Positions 1 to 8,442 of a stretch of DNA of 64,000 nucleotides are shown here, in pieces (position 1 is the first letter of the stretch; each line of letters opens with the position of its first letter). The position numbers were made by a program, and so were the translations under genes. The stretch is from Paracoccus everestensis. GTDB lineage: Bacteria; Pseudomonadota; Alphaproteobacteria; Rhodobacterales; Rhodobacteraceae. The notes below the pieces were generated by a model that made no database searches, had not been told where the DNA came from, and was given only the letters and a program-made list of their open reading frames with translations. The stretch lies in NCBI RefSeq assembly GCF_021491915.1, contig NZ_CP090836.1:595001-659000 (forward strand), given 5' to 3'.

Positions 1-1
1 C

Positions 2-754
2 AAGGGGCAGGTGCTGCATACCAGCCACCTGAACCGCCTGCTGGCCCAATCGGAAGGCACCGATTTCGACGAGCTGATCAACATCAGCACGCTGCGGTCG
101 ATGACCCAGGCCTATTACCACCCGGAAAACTTCGGTCATTTCGGCTTGGCGCTGAAAAGCTATGCGCATTTCACCTCGCCCATCCGGCGCTATTCGGACC
201 TGGTGGTGCATCGCGCGCTGATCAGCGGGCATGGCTGGGGCAAGGACGGATTGTCGGGCCAGGATCTGGACCGTTTGTCCGAAACGGCCACCCATATCAG
301 CGAAACCGAACGCCGCAGCATGGCGGCCGAGCGCGACACGACCGACCGCTATCTTGCGGCATACCTCGCCGAACGCGTGGGAACCGAGATGACGGGCCGC
401 ATCAGCGGCGTCCAGAAGTTCGGCGCCTTTATCAAGCTGGACGAAACCGGGGCTGACGGGCTTCTGCCTATCCGCGCCATCGGGCAGGAATATTTCCACT
501 TCGATCCCGACGCGCAGATGCTGATCGGCAGCGATACGGGGCTGGAAATCGGCTTGGGCCAGCGCGTCACCGTGCGCCTGGCCGAGGCGATCCCGATGAC
601 CGGCGGCTTGACGCTGGATCTGCTGGAACTGGACGGCCAGCCGCTGCCGCGCGACCCGCAAAAGGGGCGGCGCGGGCGCGGACCCCGGCCCATGTCCACC
701 AAGTCCCGGCTGGCCGAAATCAAGCGCGCCACCAAGCGGCGCCGCAAGCGCTGA
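2..754 (+). CDS. rnr: Ribonuclease R, C-terminal part (5' end outside window)
   Basis: This is the last 250 residues of RNase R, the processive 3'-5' exoribonuclease that degrades structured RNA. The reading frame is already open at base 2, so the gene starts to the left. Visible in order: the end of the RNB catalytic domain with the family motif HFTSPIRRYSDL (about 50 residues in), an S1 RNA-binding domain (from about GTEMTGRISGVQKFGAFI), and a strongly basic Lys/Arg-rich tail that ends in KRRRKR. RNase R and RNase II share this architecture; the basic tail favours RNase R. A weak G/C hairpin lies between this gene and the next, convergent one. Confidence 0.93.
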   Translation, partial: KGQVLHTSHLNRLLAQSEGTDFDELINISTLRSMTQAYYHPENFGHFGLALKSYAHFTSPIRRYSDLVVHRALISGHGWGKDGLSGQDLDRLSETATHISETERRSMAAERDTTDRYLAAYLAERVGTEMTGRISGVQKFGAFIKLDETGADGLLPIRAIGQEYFHFDPDAQMLIGSDTGLEIGLGQRVTVRLAEAIPMTGGLTLDLLELDGQPLPRDPQKGRRGRGPRPMSTKSRLAEIKRATKRRRKR

Positions 755-819
755 CCTTGTCGGCATCCATCTTGGCCTAACTGTCCCGCAGGGTGTGGGC
801 GCGCGAAGCCCCCACCGTC

Positions 820-2325
820 TCAGCTTTCGCGGAACGCCCGGTTGAAGTAATCCGTCAAGGGCTTCATCAGATAGGCCATCGGGCTGCGCTCGCCTGTCTG
901 AATAAAGACCTCGACCGGCATCCCGGGGATCAGGGCCAGGTCGCCCAGCTTGGCTAACTGGTCGGCCGGGATGGTCACTTCGGCCCGGTAATAGGGCATC
1001 TGCGTCGCCTCGTCCATCATGGCATCGGCCGATACCCGGCCCAGCACGCCGTCGATTTCCGGCGTGGTGCGCGAGGAAAAGGCCGAAAACCGCAGCACGA
1101 CCGGCTGGCCTGCCTGCACTTCGTCCACGTTGATCGTGGCCAGGCGCGCGCTGACGACCAGCGGGCGATCCTGCGGGATCACATACAGGACCGGATCGGC
1201 AGGGCGGACCACCGACCGGGGCGTCGTGACCTGCATGTTATAGACGATCCCCGCCGCGGGCGACCGGATGTCCAGGCGGTTGATCTGCTCGATCAGCCCC
1301 CGGCGGCGTTCGGCCAGTTCCAGCTCACGATAGCCCAGGTCGCGCAGTTCGGTTTCCGCCTCCTCGCGCCGTTCGGCGCCAAGGCGCAGGCGCTGGATGT
1401 CCAGTTCGGTCTGGCGCGTCTCGGCGGCAGCGCGGCTGGCCTGCAATTCACCCACCTGGCCGTCGAGGCTGGCCGCCTCGCGTTGCAGGGCCAGGACGCG
1501 GGACGCCTGTGCCAGGCCACGATCCAGCAGGGATTGCTGGTCTTCCAGTTCCTCGGCGATCAGGTCGCGCTGCCGGTTCAGGGCCGCGATCTGCGCGTCG
1601 ATGCCATCGACCTGCTGGCGGACCTGTTCGGATTGCTTTTCCAATTGCTGGATCGACTGGCGCAGCGTGTCGCGGCGGGTTTCGAACAGGCTGCGCTGTC
1701 CCGCGATCAAGGCTTGCAGATCGTCATTTCCTTCGGCGGCAGTCAGCAATTCCTGCGGGATCTGCATCGTCCCTGAATCGCCGCGTTCAGCCTCCAACCG
1801 GCCACGACGGGCGAGGATTTCGAAATACTGCCCTTCGACAATGGCGTGTTCCGTGCGCAGCAGGCTGCCGTCCAGGCGGATCAGGGGCTGGCCTGCCTCG
1901 ACCGATTGGCCGTCCTTGACCAGGATGTCCTCGACCACGCCGCCGTCGGGATGCTGGACGATCTGGCGCTGCTGTTCGACCTCGACCTGGCCCGATGCGA
2001 CGACCGCCCCTGCAATCCGGCTTTGCATCGCCCAGACGGTAAAGCCGCCCAGCAGCACAACAACGGCAAACAGGCCGGTCAGCAAGGTCCCGCGCACCGA
2101 CCAGCGGGATGGATCGGGGGGCGCGATGGGCCGGGGCGGTGCGGGGGGCGAGGGCGGCTGCACCTGGGGATTCGGCTGGGCAGGGGCCGTCTGCCGTGGA
2201 GCGGACCGGGGGATTGGCGCATCGGCCGGGGGTGCGATGCGGCTGGACAGGATGCCGGTCTGGATCCCCGACGGCCGCGGCGCGGGGTTCCCGTCGCCTT
2301 CGGGCTTTTTCGGATAGTCGCTCAT
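820..2325 (-). CDS. HlyD-family type I secretion membrane-fusion protein
   Basis: Periplasmic adaptor (about 501 aa) of a type I secretion system, linking the inner-membrane ABC exporter to a TolC-like outer-membrane channel. After a start at MSDYPKKPEG come about 75 residues rich in Pro and Ala, one membrane segment (LLTGLFAVVVLLGGFTVWAM), a biotinyl-lipoyl-like half motif (GQVEVEQQRQIVQHPDGG), a long coiled-coil with many Gln, Glu and Arg, and the C-terminal HlyD barrel. The chosen ATG overlaps the stop of the upstream ABC gene as ATGA, which indicates translational coupling; a longer upstream extension would lie entirely inside that gene. The Pro-rich cytoplasmic head is longer than usual. 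Confidence 0.9.
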   Translation of the reverse strand: MSDYPKKPEGDGNPAPRPSGIQTGILSSRIAPPADAPIPRSAPRQTAPAQPNPQVQPPSPPAPPRPIAPPDPSRWSVRGTLLTGLFAVVVLLGGFTVWAMQSRIAGAVVASGQVEVEQQRQIVQHPDGGVVEDILVKDGQSVEAGQPLIRLDGSLLRTEHAIVEGQYFEILARRGRLEAERGDSGTMQIPQELLTAAEGNDDLQALIAGQRSLFETRRDTLRQSIQQLEKQSEQVRQQVDGIDAQIAALNRQRDLIAEELEDQQSLLDRGLAQASRVLALQREAASLDGQVGELQASRAAAETRQTELDIQRLRLGAERREEAETELRDLGYRELELAERRRGLIEQINRLDIRSPAAGIVYNMQVTTPRSVVRPADPVLYVIPQDRPLVVSARLATINVDEVQAGQPVVLRFSAFSSRTTPEIDGVLGRVSADAMMDEATQMPYYRAEVTIPADQLAKLGDLALIPGMPVEVFIQTGERSPMAYLMKPLTDYFNRAFRES

Positions 2326-4073
2326 GATACGCCCCCTGTGCGTCCGGTTTCCTGCGATTTCAGGATCTGCGCGGAATTCTGCACCATTTCCTGCAACACC
2401 TTGTCGCGCGGCCCGAAGGCGCGGCGGATGCCCTGTTCCATGACCAGAAGCAGGTCGCATTCGTTGATGGCCGCAGGCCGGTGCGCCATGATGATCACGC
2501 AGCCGTTCTGCGCCTTGATCCGCCGGATCGCCGCGTTCAGCGCCATCGACCCTTCGTTGTCGAGGTTCGAGTTCGGTTCATCCAGAACCAGCAGCACCGG
2601 ATCGGGATAAAGCGCGCGCGCCAGCCCGACCCGCTGGATCTGCCCGCCCGACAGCCGTCCCGTCGCCTGGCTGATGCGGGTGTCATAGCCTTGCGGCAGG
2701 TCCAGGATCATCTGGTGCGCCGCAGCAGCCTGCGCCGCGCGCACCACGCGGGCCGGATCCATGTCGGGCGACAGGCGGGCGATGTTTTCGGCAATGGTGC
2801 CGTCGAACAGCGTCACCTGCTGGGGAAGATAGCCGATCATGTTGCCCAGCACGTCGGGGTCGTATTGATCCAGCGTCGCACCCCCCAGCCGGATTGACCC
2901 GGCACCCACCGGCCACGCACCGATCAATGCCTTGGCGAGCGTTGATTTCCCCGCGCCCGACGGCCCGATCACCCCAAGCGCCTGGCCCGGCGCCACGGCA
3001 AAGGACACGCCGCGCACGGTTGCCACGTTCTGACCCGGAGGAGCGACGGACAGTTGCCGAACCTCCAGCACGGCGTCGGGGCGGGGCAGGGGGGTGTGGT
3101 TCACCTGCGCAGGCTGCCGGGACAAGAGCCGGGCCAGCCGCTCCCACGCGTCTTGGGCGGATTGCACCATGGGCCAGCCGCCGACCAGTTGTTCGACCGG
3201 GGCAAGCGCCCGGCCCATCATGATCGAACTGGCGATCATCCCGCCCGGTGTCATCGCCTGCTGCAAGACCAGCCAGGCCCCCGCGGCCAGCATCGCGCTT
3301 TGCAGGAACAGGCGAAAGCTTTTGGAAAACACCGTGAAGCCCGAGGACAGGTCGGCGCCCTTGACGGATTGCTCCTGCGCCTCGGCCCGCGCCTTGCGCC
3401 AGCGGGCATAGGTGGCGCCGCGCATCCCCAAGGCCCCGATCACCTCGCCCTCGTCCCGATACAAGTCCGCCATGCGCTGCGCCTGGGCCGAGGCGACGTT
3501 GGCTTGTTGCAGGGGCGTCCTGGTCAGCGTCCGGTTGGCCAGGGTGGCGACCACCAGGATCGCCCCGCCGATGGTCGCGACCACGCCCAGCAGCGGATGA
3601 AAGATGTAAACCGCTGCCAGGAACAGCGGCGCCCAGGGCAGGTCGAATGCCGCCAGCAGCACGGGCGAGGCGATCAGCCGCTGGACCCCGTCCAGATCGC
3701 GCATCCCGCTGGCCGCTGCCGCCGATTCGTCGCCAGAGATGGCGCCTTCGCGAAGGGCCGCGGTAAAGACCCTGCCCTCCATCCGGTCCTGGAACCGCGC
3801 GGCGATCCGCCCCATCACGCGGGCACGGATGAAATCCACGAAACCCATCAGCAGGAACAGGAACACCACCAGCACGAACAGCGCCGTCAGCGTTTCCACG
3901 GAACGGGATGCCAGCACCCGGTCATAGACCTGCAGCATGAACAGCGGTCCGGTCAGCATCAGCAGGTTCACGACTGCCGAAAACAACGCGACCGCGCCGA
4001 ACAAGGGCAGGCCGGCTGCACGCGCCCTGCGCAGTTCCTTGGCGCCTTCCTGGAAAGCGGGCGACTTGCTCAT
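2322..4073 (-). CDS. Type I secretion ABC transporter, permease plus ATPase (PrtD type)
   Basis: Inner-membrane exporter of 583 aa for an unfolded substrate with a C-terminal signal. The N-terminal half holds membrane segments (for example GLPLFGAVALFSAVVNLLML); the C-terminal half is an ABC ATPase with Walker A GPSGAGKST (about residue 375), signature LSGGQIQRV and Walker B VLLVLDEPNSNLD. There is no N-terminal C39 peptidase domain, so it fits exporters of RTX and protease-type substrates, not bacteriocins. A GAAGGA sequence precedes the ATG. Its partner adaptor follows with a 4-base overlap, and an RTX gene lies 1.5 kb away on the same strand, a plausible substrate (inference). Confidence 0.92.
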   Translation of the reverse strand: MSKSPAFQEGAKELRRARAAGLPLFGAVALFSAVVNLLMLTGPLFMLQVYDRVLASRSVETLTALFVLVVFLFLLMGFVDFIRARVMGRIAARFQDRMEGRVFTAALREGAISGDESAAAASGMRDLDGVQRLIASPVLLAAFDLPWAPLFLAAVYIFHPLLGVVATIGGAILVVATLANRTLTRTPLQQANVASAQAQRMADLYRDEGEVIGALGMRGATYARWRKARAEAQEQSVKGADLSSGFTVFSKSFRLFLQSAMLAAGAWLVLQQAMTPGGMIASSIMMGRALAPVEQLVGGWPMVQSAQDAWERLARLLSRQPAQVNHTPLPRPDAVLEVRQLSVAPPGQNVATVRGVSFAVAPGQALGVIGPSGAGKSTLAKALIGAWPVGAGSIRLGGATLDQYDPDVLGNMIGYLPQQVTLFDGTIAENIARLSPDMDPARVVRAAQAAAAHQMILDLPQGYDTRISQATGRLSGGQIQRVGLARALYPDPVLLVLDEPNSNLDNEGSMALNAAIRRIKAQNGCVIIMAHRPAAINECDLLLVMEQGIRRAFGPRDKVLQEMVQNSAQILKSQETGRTGGVS

Positions 4074-4195
4074 TCATTCATCCTTCATCGTTCAGCCATC
4101 GTGGCGGCCTTGCCGCAGGCCCCGCGCGCCAGTATGCGATGATCGCTGGCTGCCGTCATGCGTCCTGTTTTATCCCGAAAAGGTTAGGAGATCCT

Positions 4196-4972
4196 TTGCG
4201 TCCCTTGTCCCTTGTCGTTCCGCTGGCCCTGGGCGTGATTCTGGCGGGCTGCGCGTCGGAACCTGTGATGCAGGACGGCATTCGCGTCAACGACCCGTTC
4301 GAGGCAGAGAACCGCCGCGTTCATGCCTTCAACAAGGGATTTGATCGACGGGTGGTCGCCCCCGTGGCCAGGCTCGCCTCGTCTGGCAACGATACGGGGG
4401 ACGGACCGGGCGCGATGGATCTGGTCATCAATGCCGGGTCGAACCTGTCGCTGCCCGGCAAGGTGGTGAACAGTGTCCTGCAAGGCCGCCCCGAACCCGC
4501 GATCAAGAATTTTTTCCGCTTTGCGGTCAATACGACGCTGGGAATAGGGGGTCTGCTCGACCCTGCCGGCCAGGACTTCGGGCTGCCCGAGCAGGATACG
4601 GATTTCGGCGAAACGCTGGCCGTCTGGGGCGTGCCCGAAGGAGCCTATTTGGAATTGCCGATCCTGGGGCCTTCGACCCAGCGGGACGCAGTGGGCAAGG
4701 TGGTGGATTTGGTCATCGATCCGCTGAATCACCTGCTGCACCGGGGTGGGGCATGGGCGGCATTTGGCCTACGCGCCGCCTCAAAAGCCGGTGATCGGGC
4801 GCGATTCGGCGACACGGTGGATAGCGTTCTGCAAGACAGTGCGGATAGCTATGCCCAATTGCGGCTGATCTATCTGATGCACCGCCGCCATGAATTGAAC
4901 GAAGGAGGGACCGACATTGACCCCTATGCCGACGCAGCCGCAGTTGATGCCGTCGACCCCTATGACCCGTGA
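4196..4972 (+). CDS. mlaA: MlaA (VacJ) family outer-membrane lipoprotein
   Basis: MlaA removes misplaced phospholipids from the outer leaflet of the outer membrane and passes them to periplasmic MlaC. The protein (about 258 aa) begins with a lipoprotein signal ending in LAGC, then the family region NDPFEAENRRVHAFNKGFD and NFFRFAVNTTLGIGGLLDPA. I chose TTG at 4196 because a TAGGAG sequence sits 5 bases upstream and it gives a compact signal peptide (MRPLSLVVPLALGVILAGC); an in-frame ATG at 4139 would add 19 unlikely residues. The next gene, mlaC-like, starts inside its 3' end. The mlaFEDB transporter genes are not here. Confidence 0.9.
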   Translation: MRPLSLVVPLALGVILAGCASEPVMQDGIRVNDPFEAENRRVHAFNKGFDRRVVAPVARLASSGNDTGDGPGAMDLVINAGSNLSLPGKVVNSVLQGRPEPAIKNFFRFAVNTTLGIGGLLDPAGQDFGLPEQDTDFGETLAVWGVPEGAYLELPILGPSTQRDAVGKVVDLVIDPLNHLLHRGGAWAAFGLRAASKAGDRARFGDTVDSVLQDSADSYAQLRLIYLMHRRHELNEGGTDIDPYADAAAVDAVDPYDP

Positions 4973-5561
4973 CCGGCGTGGCGCCTTGGCGCTGTTCGGG
5001 GCGGCGGCGGCGCTGTCCCTGGTCCCCATGCATGGCTGGGCTCTCGACTCGGGCGAGGCCCGCGCCCTGATCGATACCGCCTTGGGCGAGGTGTACCAGG
5101 TCATCAATTCAGGCCAGCAGCCCGCCCGGCTGTATCGCGATTTCGAGGCCATCTTCGTGCGATACGCCGATGTCGATGTGATCGCCCGGTCCGCCCTCGG
5201 GCCCGCCGCGCGGCAGGCTGACCCCCGCGCCTTGTCGGATTATACGCAGGCTTTCCAGGGCTATATCGGCCGCAAATACGGCAAGCGGTTCCGCGAGTTC
5301 GTCGGGTCCAGGATCGAGGTGACAGATGCGCGGCCGCTGAAAAGTTTCTACGCCGTCACCTCTGTCGCCTATCTGAACGGCCGCGCCCCGATGGAGGTCG
5401 AATGGCATGTGTCGAACAAGTCCGGCCAGAACAGGTTCTTCAACATCATCATCGAGGGCGTGAACATGCTGGCCAGCGAACGCGCCGAGATCAGCGCCAT
5501 GCTGACCGCGCGGCGCGGCGATCTGGCGGCGCTGACGGCGGATTTGCAGGCGGCGGGCTAA
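4917..5561 (+). CDS. mlaC: MlaC / Ttg2D-like periplasmic phospholipid-binding protein
   Basis: Periplasmic carrier (214 aa) of the MlaC family, which shuttles phospholipid between MlaA at the outer membrane and the MlaFEDB complex. A start at TTG 4917 is supported by a strong GAAGGAGGG eight bases upstream; it overlaps the end of mlaA by 56 bases. The N-terminus has RDRRGALALFGAAAALSL followed by an Ala-type cleavage site near HGWALD, a signal peptide that could be Tat-type because of the arginines. Family features are the RYADVDVIARSALGPAAR and FVGSRIEVTDA segments. A hairpin straddles the stop codon. Confidence 0.87.
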   Translation: MTPMPTQPQLMPSTPMTRDRRGALALFGAAAALSLVPMHGWALDSGEARALIDTALGEVYQVINSGQQPARLYRDFEAIFVRYADVDVIARSALGPAARQADPRALSDYTQAFQGYIGRKYGKRFREFVGSRIEVTDARPLKSFYAVTSVAYLNGRAPMEVEWHVSNKSGQNRFFNIIIEGVNMLASERAEISAMLTARRGDLAALTADLQAAG

Positions 5562-5574
5562 GGGCCGCCTGCAA
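5544..5574. terminator. Hairpin between convergent mlaC and RTX gene
   Basis: An 11-base perfect inverted repeat (TTGCAGGCGGC at 5544-5554 and its complement at 5564-5574) with a 9-base loop includes the mlaC stop codon and lies just before the end of the convergent RTX gene. There is no T-run on either side, so termination is inferred from position and stem strength only. Confidence 0.5.
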
Positions 5575-5580
5575 CGGACA

Positions 5581-7159
5581 TCACAGCAGGAAATCGCCCG
5601 CACTCAGAGCGTTCTGCCCCAGAACCACGATTTCGAAATCCGCTACCTTGTCGCCGGTGACATCGGCCCGGACCATCAGATTCGCCCCCGTCTTGAGATA
5701 CCAGACCGAATTGGCGGCAGCCGTCGTGCCCGAGAAGTCAAACACCTGATTACCCGCGGTCCGCGTATTGGCGTCCAGGGCGCGCAGGTCGATGTCGTCC
5801 ACCCCCGTGCTGAAGTCCGCGATGCGGTCGCGGCCCGCGCCAGCGGTGCTGTCGGACAGGGTGTTGAAGATGAACACGTCTCGTGCTGAATCCAGACCGC
5901 CGGCAAGTCGATCAGCGCCTGTGCCGCCGTTGAGCGTGTCCCGCCCGGCCCCGCCGTTCAGGATGTCGTTCCCCGCACCACCCATCAACAGGTTGGCTGC
6001 GGCATTGCCTGTCAGGCTGTTGTTCAGCGCGTTTCCTGTTCCGCTGATCGCGGCCTTGCTGGTCAGGATCAGGTTCTCGACCTCGCCCCGCAATTTGAAC
6101 GATGCGCTGGCCCGCACAAGGTCGATGCCCCGTCCCGCGGTCTCGGCCACCTGGTCCCCGGTATTGTCGGCGATATAGATGTCATTGCCAGCGCCGCCGC
6201 GCAACAGGTCGATGCCCGTGCCGCCGTCCAGCCAATCCGCGCCGTCGCCGCCTGTCAGGGTGTCGTTGCCCGCCCCGCCCTCCAGCTGGTTCGCGCCCGC
6301 AGTTCCGGCCAGGATGTTGTTCAGGCCATTGCCCTTGGCATTGAGATTGCCGGTGCCCACCAAGATCAGGTTTTCAAGCTGGTATCCAAGGATCGTGCTG
6401 AACGTGGCGCGGACCGTGTCGGTGCCTTGGCCCATCGCTTCGGCAATCGCATCCGCCGCGTTGTCCAGGACATAGACATCATCGCCCGCCCCGCCGCGCA
6501 GGGTATCGGCCCCGGCGCCGCCATCCAGCCAGTCATTACCGATTCCCCCGTCAAGCAGGTCATTGTCGATCCCGCCCAGCAAGGTGTCGTTGCCGCCGTT
6601 CCCAAACAGGCTGTCGGCGCCGGTGCCGCCCACCAACTGGTTGGCCACGCCGTTTCCGGTCAGGCGGTTCGCAAGCAGGTTGCCGGCCCCGTTGATCGCG
6701 GCACTGCCGGTGAGGGTGAGGTTTTCGACGTTCGAGGCGAGGGTGTGTGTGAAACTGGCGTTGACGGTATCACTGCCGCCGCCCGCAAGCTCAGCCACCG
6801 TGTCGCCCAAGGTGAGGTGATAGGTATCGTTGCCTGCCCCGCCGGTCAGGACTTCAGCCGCGCCTGTACCGCGGAGAATGTCGTTCTCGCTGCCGCCCGT
6901 GGTCAGGTTGTCGTCAAGGATACGGATTTCTATTGTCTTGTAGTTACTTCCATCCTCGAATGAAAAGCCCCCCGTGCCGTTGACTTGAACGACCAGATAC
7001 GCAGTATCGACAGCTTCCTGGATGTCGTCCTGCATTGCAGAAATTGAAAAAGGCTCTCTCTTTGTTTGGGGGAAGTTGCTGACGATCATCATCGAGCCGC
7101 TGCCTGACGCTCCGCCGATATCAGAGTTCTGTGCCGTTCCTCCGGTAACCGTCGTGTAA
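5581..7159 (-). pseudogene. RTX (hemolysin-type calcium-binding repeat) protein, 3' part, disrupted by IS
   Basis: About 525 codons remain in frame up to the insertion point; an internal ATG gives a 503-codon ORF (end 7092). The protein has clusters of the RTX nonapeptide GGxGxDxLx, for example GGAGNDTLTGGDGADWLDGG and GGIGNDWLDGGAGADTLRGG, separated by beta-rich spacers of the kind VRATFSTILGYQLENLIL, and a C-terminal segment (FIFNTLSDS, RDRIADFSTGVDDIDL) like the secretion domain of serralysin-type proteins. Such proteins bind calcium outside the cell and leave by type I secretion. The frame continues upstream of 7092 (TVTGGTAQNSDIGGASGSGS) into the IS end, and the missing 5' portion resumes beyond it at 8320, so the gene is interrupted. 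Confidence 0.85.
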
Positions 7160-7170
7160 TACCAACGGCA

Positions 7171-7809
7171 TTATCCACTGACCTGCGCCCAATCGCGTGA
7201 GGTGATTGAAGCGACGCGTTCCGGCATTGCGAGGAGGGTGTTCCAGGCATCGCAGCAGACGTCGACAATGGCGTCGTAGCTGTCGAAGACCCGGTTCGCG
7301 AGGGTGTTCTGACGGAGGAACTGCCAGAGGTTCTCGACCGGGTTCAGTTCCGGACTGTAAGGTGGCAGTGGCAGCAGGCTGATGTTGGGCGGGATGATGA
7401 GGTCTGTGGAGCTGTGCCAGCCGGCGCCATCGAGAACAAGGAGCGCGTGTGCACCGGGCGATACCTGCCCGCTGATTTCGGCCAGGTGGGCGTTCATCGC
7501 CTCCGTGTTCGCGTAGGGCATGACGAGCGCCGCACCGATCCTGCGGGCCGGGCAGACCGCCCCGAAGATGTAGGCCCAGGCGTAGCGGCAGTCTTTTGGC
7601 GCCCGCGGGCGTGTGCCCTTTCTCGCCCACACGCGTGTCAATGTTCCCTGCTGGCCCACCCTGGCCTCATCTTGGAACCAAATCTCCAAGGGCTTTCCTT
7701 GCGCTTCGTTAGGCAAGGCTGCGCGCGCCAGTTCGGCAAAGTTTTTTATATACCGCTTGCGCTTCGCCATCGGCCTGCGGATGGCGCGGCCGGACTGAGA
7801 GACGCGCAA
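7171..7809 (-). CDS. IS630 family transposase, DDE catalytic half (orfB)
   Basis: This is the catalytic part of the transposase. It shows the three acidic positions of the DDE_3 domain: Asp in WFQDEARVG, Asp in LVLDGAGWHSS and Glu in LPPYSPELNPVENLW. The ORF overlaps orfA by about 100 bases and lies one base forward of its frame, so full-length transposase needs a +1 shift (or -2). A run of six A's (revcomp of 7742-7747) sits in the overlap where orfA reads VYKK and orfB reads YIKNFAEL; joining there gives a normal family sequence. The start is nominal, since translation probably enters from orfA. Confidence 0.85.
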   Translation of the reverse strand: MRVSQSGRAIRRPMAKRKRYIKNFAELARAALPNEAQGKPLEIWFQDEARVGQQGTLTRVWARKGTRPRAPKDCRYAWAYIFGAVCPARRIGAALVMPYANTEAMNAHLAEISGQVSPGAHALLVLDGAGWHSSTDLIIPPNISLLPLPPYSPELNPVENLWQFLRQNTLANRVFDSYDAIVDVCCDAWNTLLAMPERVASITSRDWAQVSG

Positions 7810-8230
7810 AGCCGAGCCGGTGAAGGATCGCGCTCATGGTCCTCTCCGCCACGCGAATGCCAAACCGCTGGTCAACCACGTTGCAGAGGTCAATCCGACG
7901 CCAACGCACGACCTTATCCGTCGACGGGTCAGGCCCCGTTTCGACGATCACGGCAAGTTCGCGCATCTGCTCGGCGCTGAGCCGCGCTGGCCGCCCGGAA
8001 AGCGGCCGATCGACAAGGCCGGCCAGCCCTTCGGCATTGTAACGATGAACCCAGTCACGCAGCGTCTGCCGATCCATACCGCAGCTTTGTGCCGCTTCCG
8101 TCCGGCTTCGCCCGTCAAGCACATGCGCCAGCGCAAGCATCCGGCGCGACGCTCGCGCGTCCTTCACTTGAGCCGCCTCCCGCCGCAGATCCGATGCTGA
8201 AAGGTCCGTGCGTGTGATGCCCACTGCCAT
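7709..8230 (-). CDS. IS630 family transposase, helix-turn-helix half (orfA)
   Basis: N-terminal DNA-binding part (173 aa). It contains a homeodomain-like helix-turn-helix (RSRTEAAQSCGMDRQTLRDWVHRYN) followed by the GLAGLVDRPLSGRPARLS linker and a second winged helix region (RTMSAILHRLGFARL), typical of IS630-family transposases. The ATG at 8230 follows GGAGGAGGATCAGG, a strong ribosome-binding site. Without a frameshift it ends after VYKKLCRTGARSLA. Whether the shift is programmed or a mutation cannot be decided from one copy. Confidence 0.82.
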   Translation of the reverse strand: MAVGITRTDLSASDLRREAAQVKDARASRRMLALAHVLDGRSRTEAAQSCGMDRQTLRDWVHRYNAEGLAGLVDRPLSGRPARLSAEQMRELAVIVETGPDPSTDKVVRWRRIDLCNVVDQRFGIRVAERTMSAILHRLGFARLSVRPRHPQADGEAQAVYKKLCRTGARSLA

Positions 8231-8319
8231 CCTGATCCTCCTCCGCCTTGCAAGGGAGTGAATCAGAGGTCGGCCGCAAAGCAAACCATCTTCAGAGTCG
8301 ATGGTTCATGCCGCTGGTA

Positions 8320-8442
8320 TAATAGGACCAAGTGATCTGATGGTTGAACAACTCTAGAAGTTCGAGGCTTATCGAACGTGTCTGATCTTCGCGAATTGTG
8401 ATAGTGTCAGGAACTGTAAGTCTGGCATATGCCGCGGGAAGC
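8320..8442 (-). pseudogene. RTX protein gene, 5' fragment beyond the IS
   Basis: Reading the minus strand from 8442 gives an open frame, LPAAYARLTVPDTITIREDQ then TRSISLELLELFNHQITWSY, that joins the RTX frame on the other side of the IS once one TAA copy is removed (..HQITWSYYTTVTGGTAQ..). Upstream of 8442 the frame meets TGA at 8445-8447 and there is no ATG, GTG or TTG in this frame after it. An ATG lies at 8446-8448 in another frame (MKASRGI), so a second lesion, a one-base indel near 8430, may exist. The original start is not established. Confidence 0.6.

Larger units (their letters stand above)
7160..8319 (-). mobile_element. IS630-type insertion sequence
   Basis: The 1160-base element has imperfect terminal inverted repeats: TACCAACGGCAT at 7160-7171 and, complementary, ATGCCGCTGGTA at 8308-8319 (one mismatch in 12). 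It carries two overlapping minus-strand transposase frames. It is flanked by TAA on both sides (7157-7159 and 8320-8322). The family usually duplicates TA, which would place the ends two bases further in (7162-8317); the three-base reading is preferred because it restores the frame of the RTX gene. I see no accessory genes. Confidence 0.88.

Noticed and set aside
788..815. GTGGG..CCCAC hairpin between rnr and the HlyD gene
   Set aside because: Short stem, no T-run; too weak to call a terminator.
5900..6700. Repeated GC-rich units within the RTX gene
   Set aside because: These are protein-level nonapeptide repeats of a coding region, not a CRISPR or DNA satellite: units vary in sequence and are in frame.
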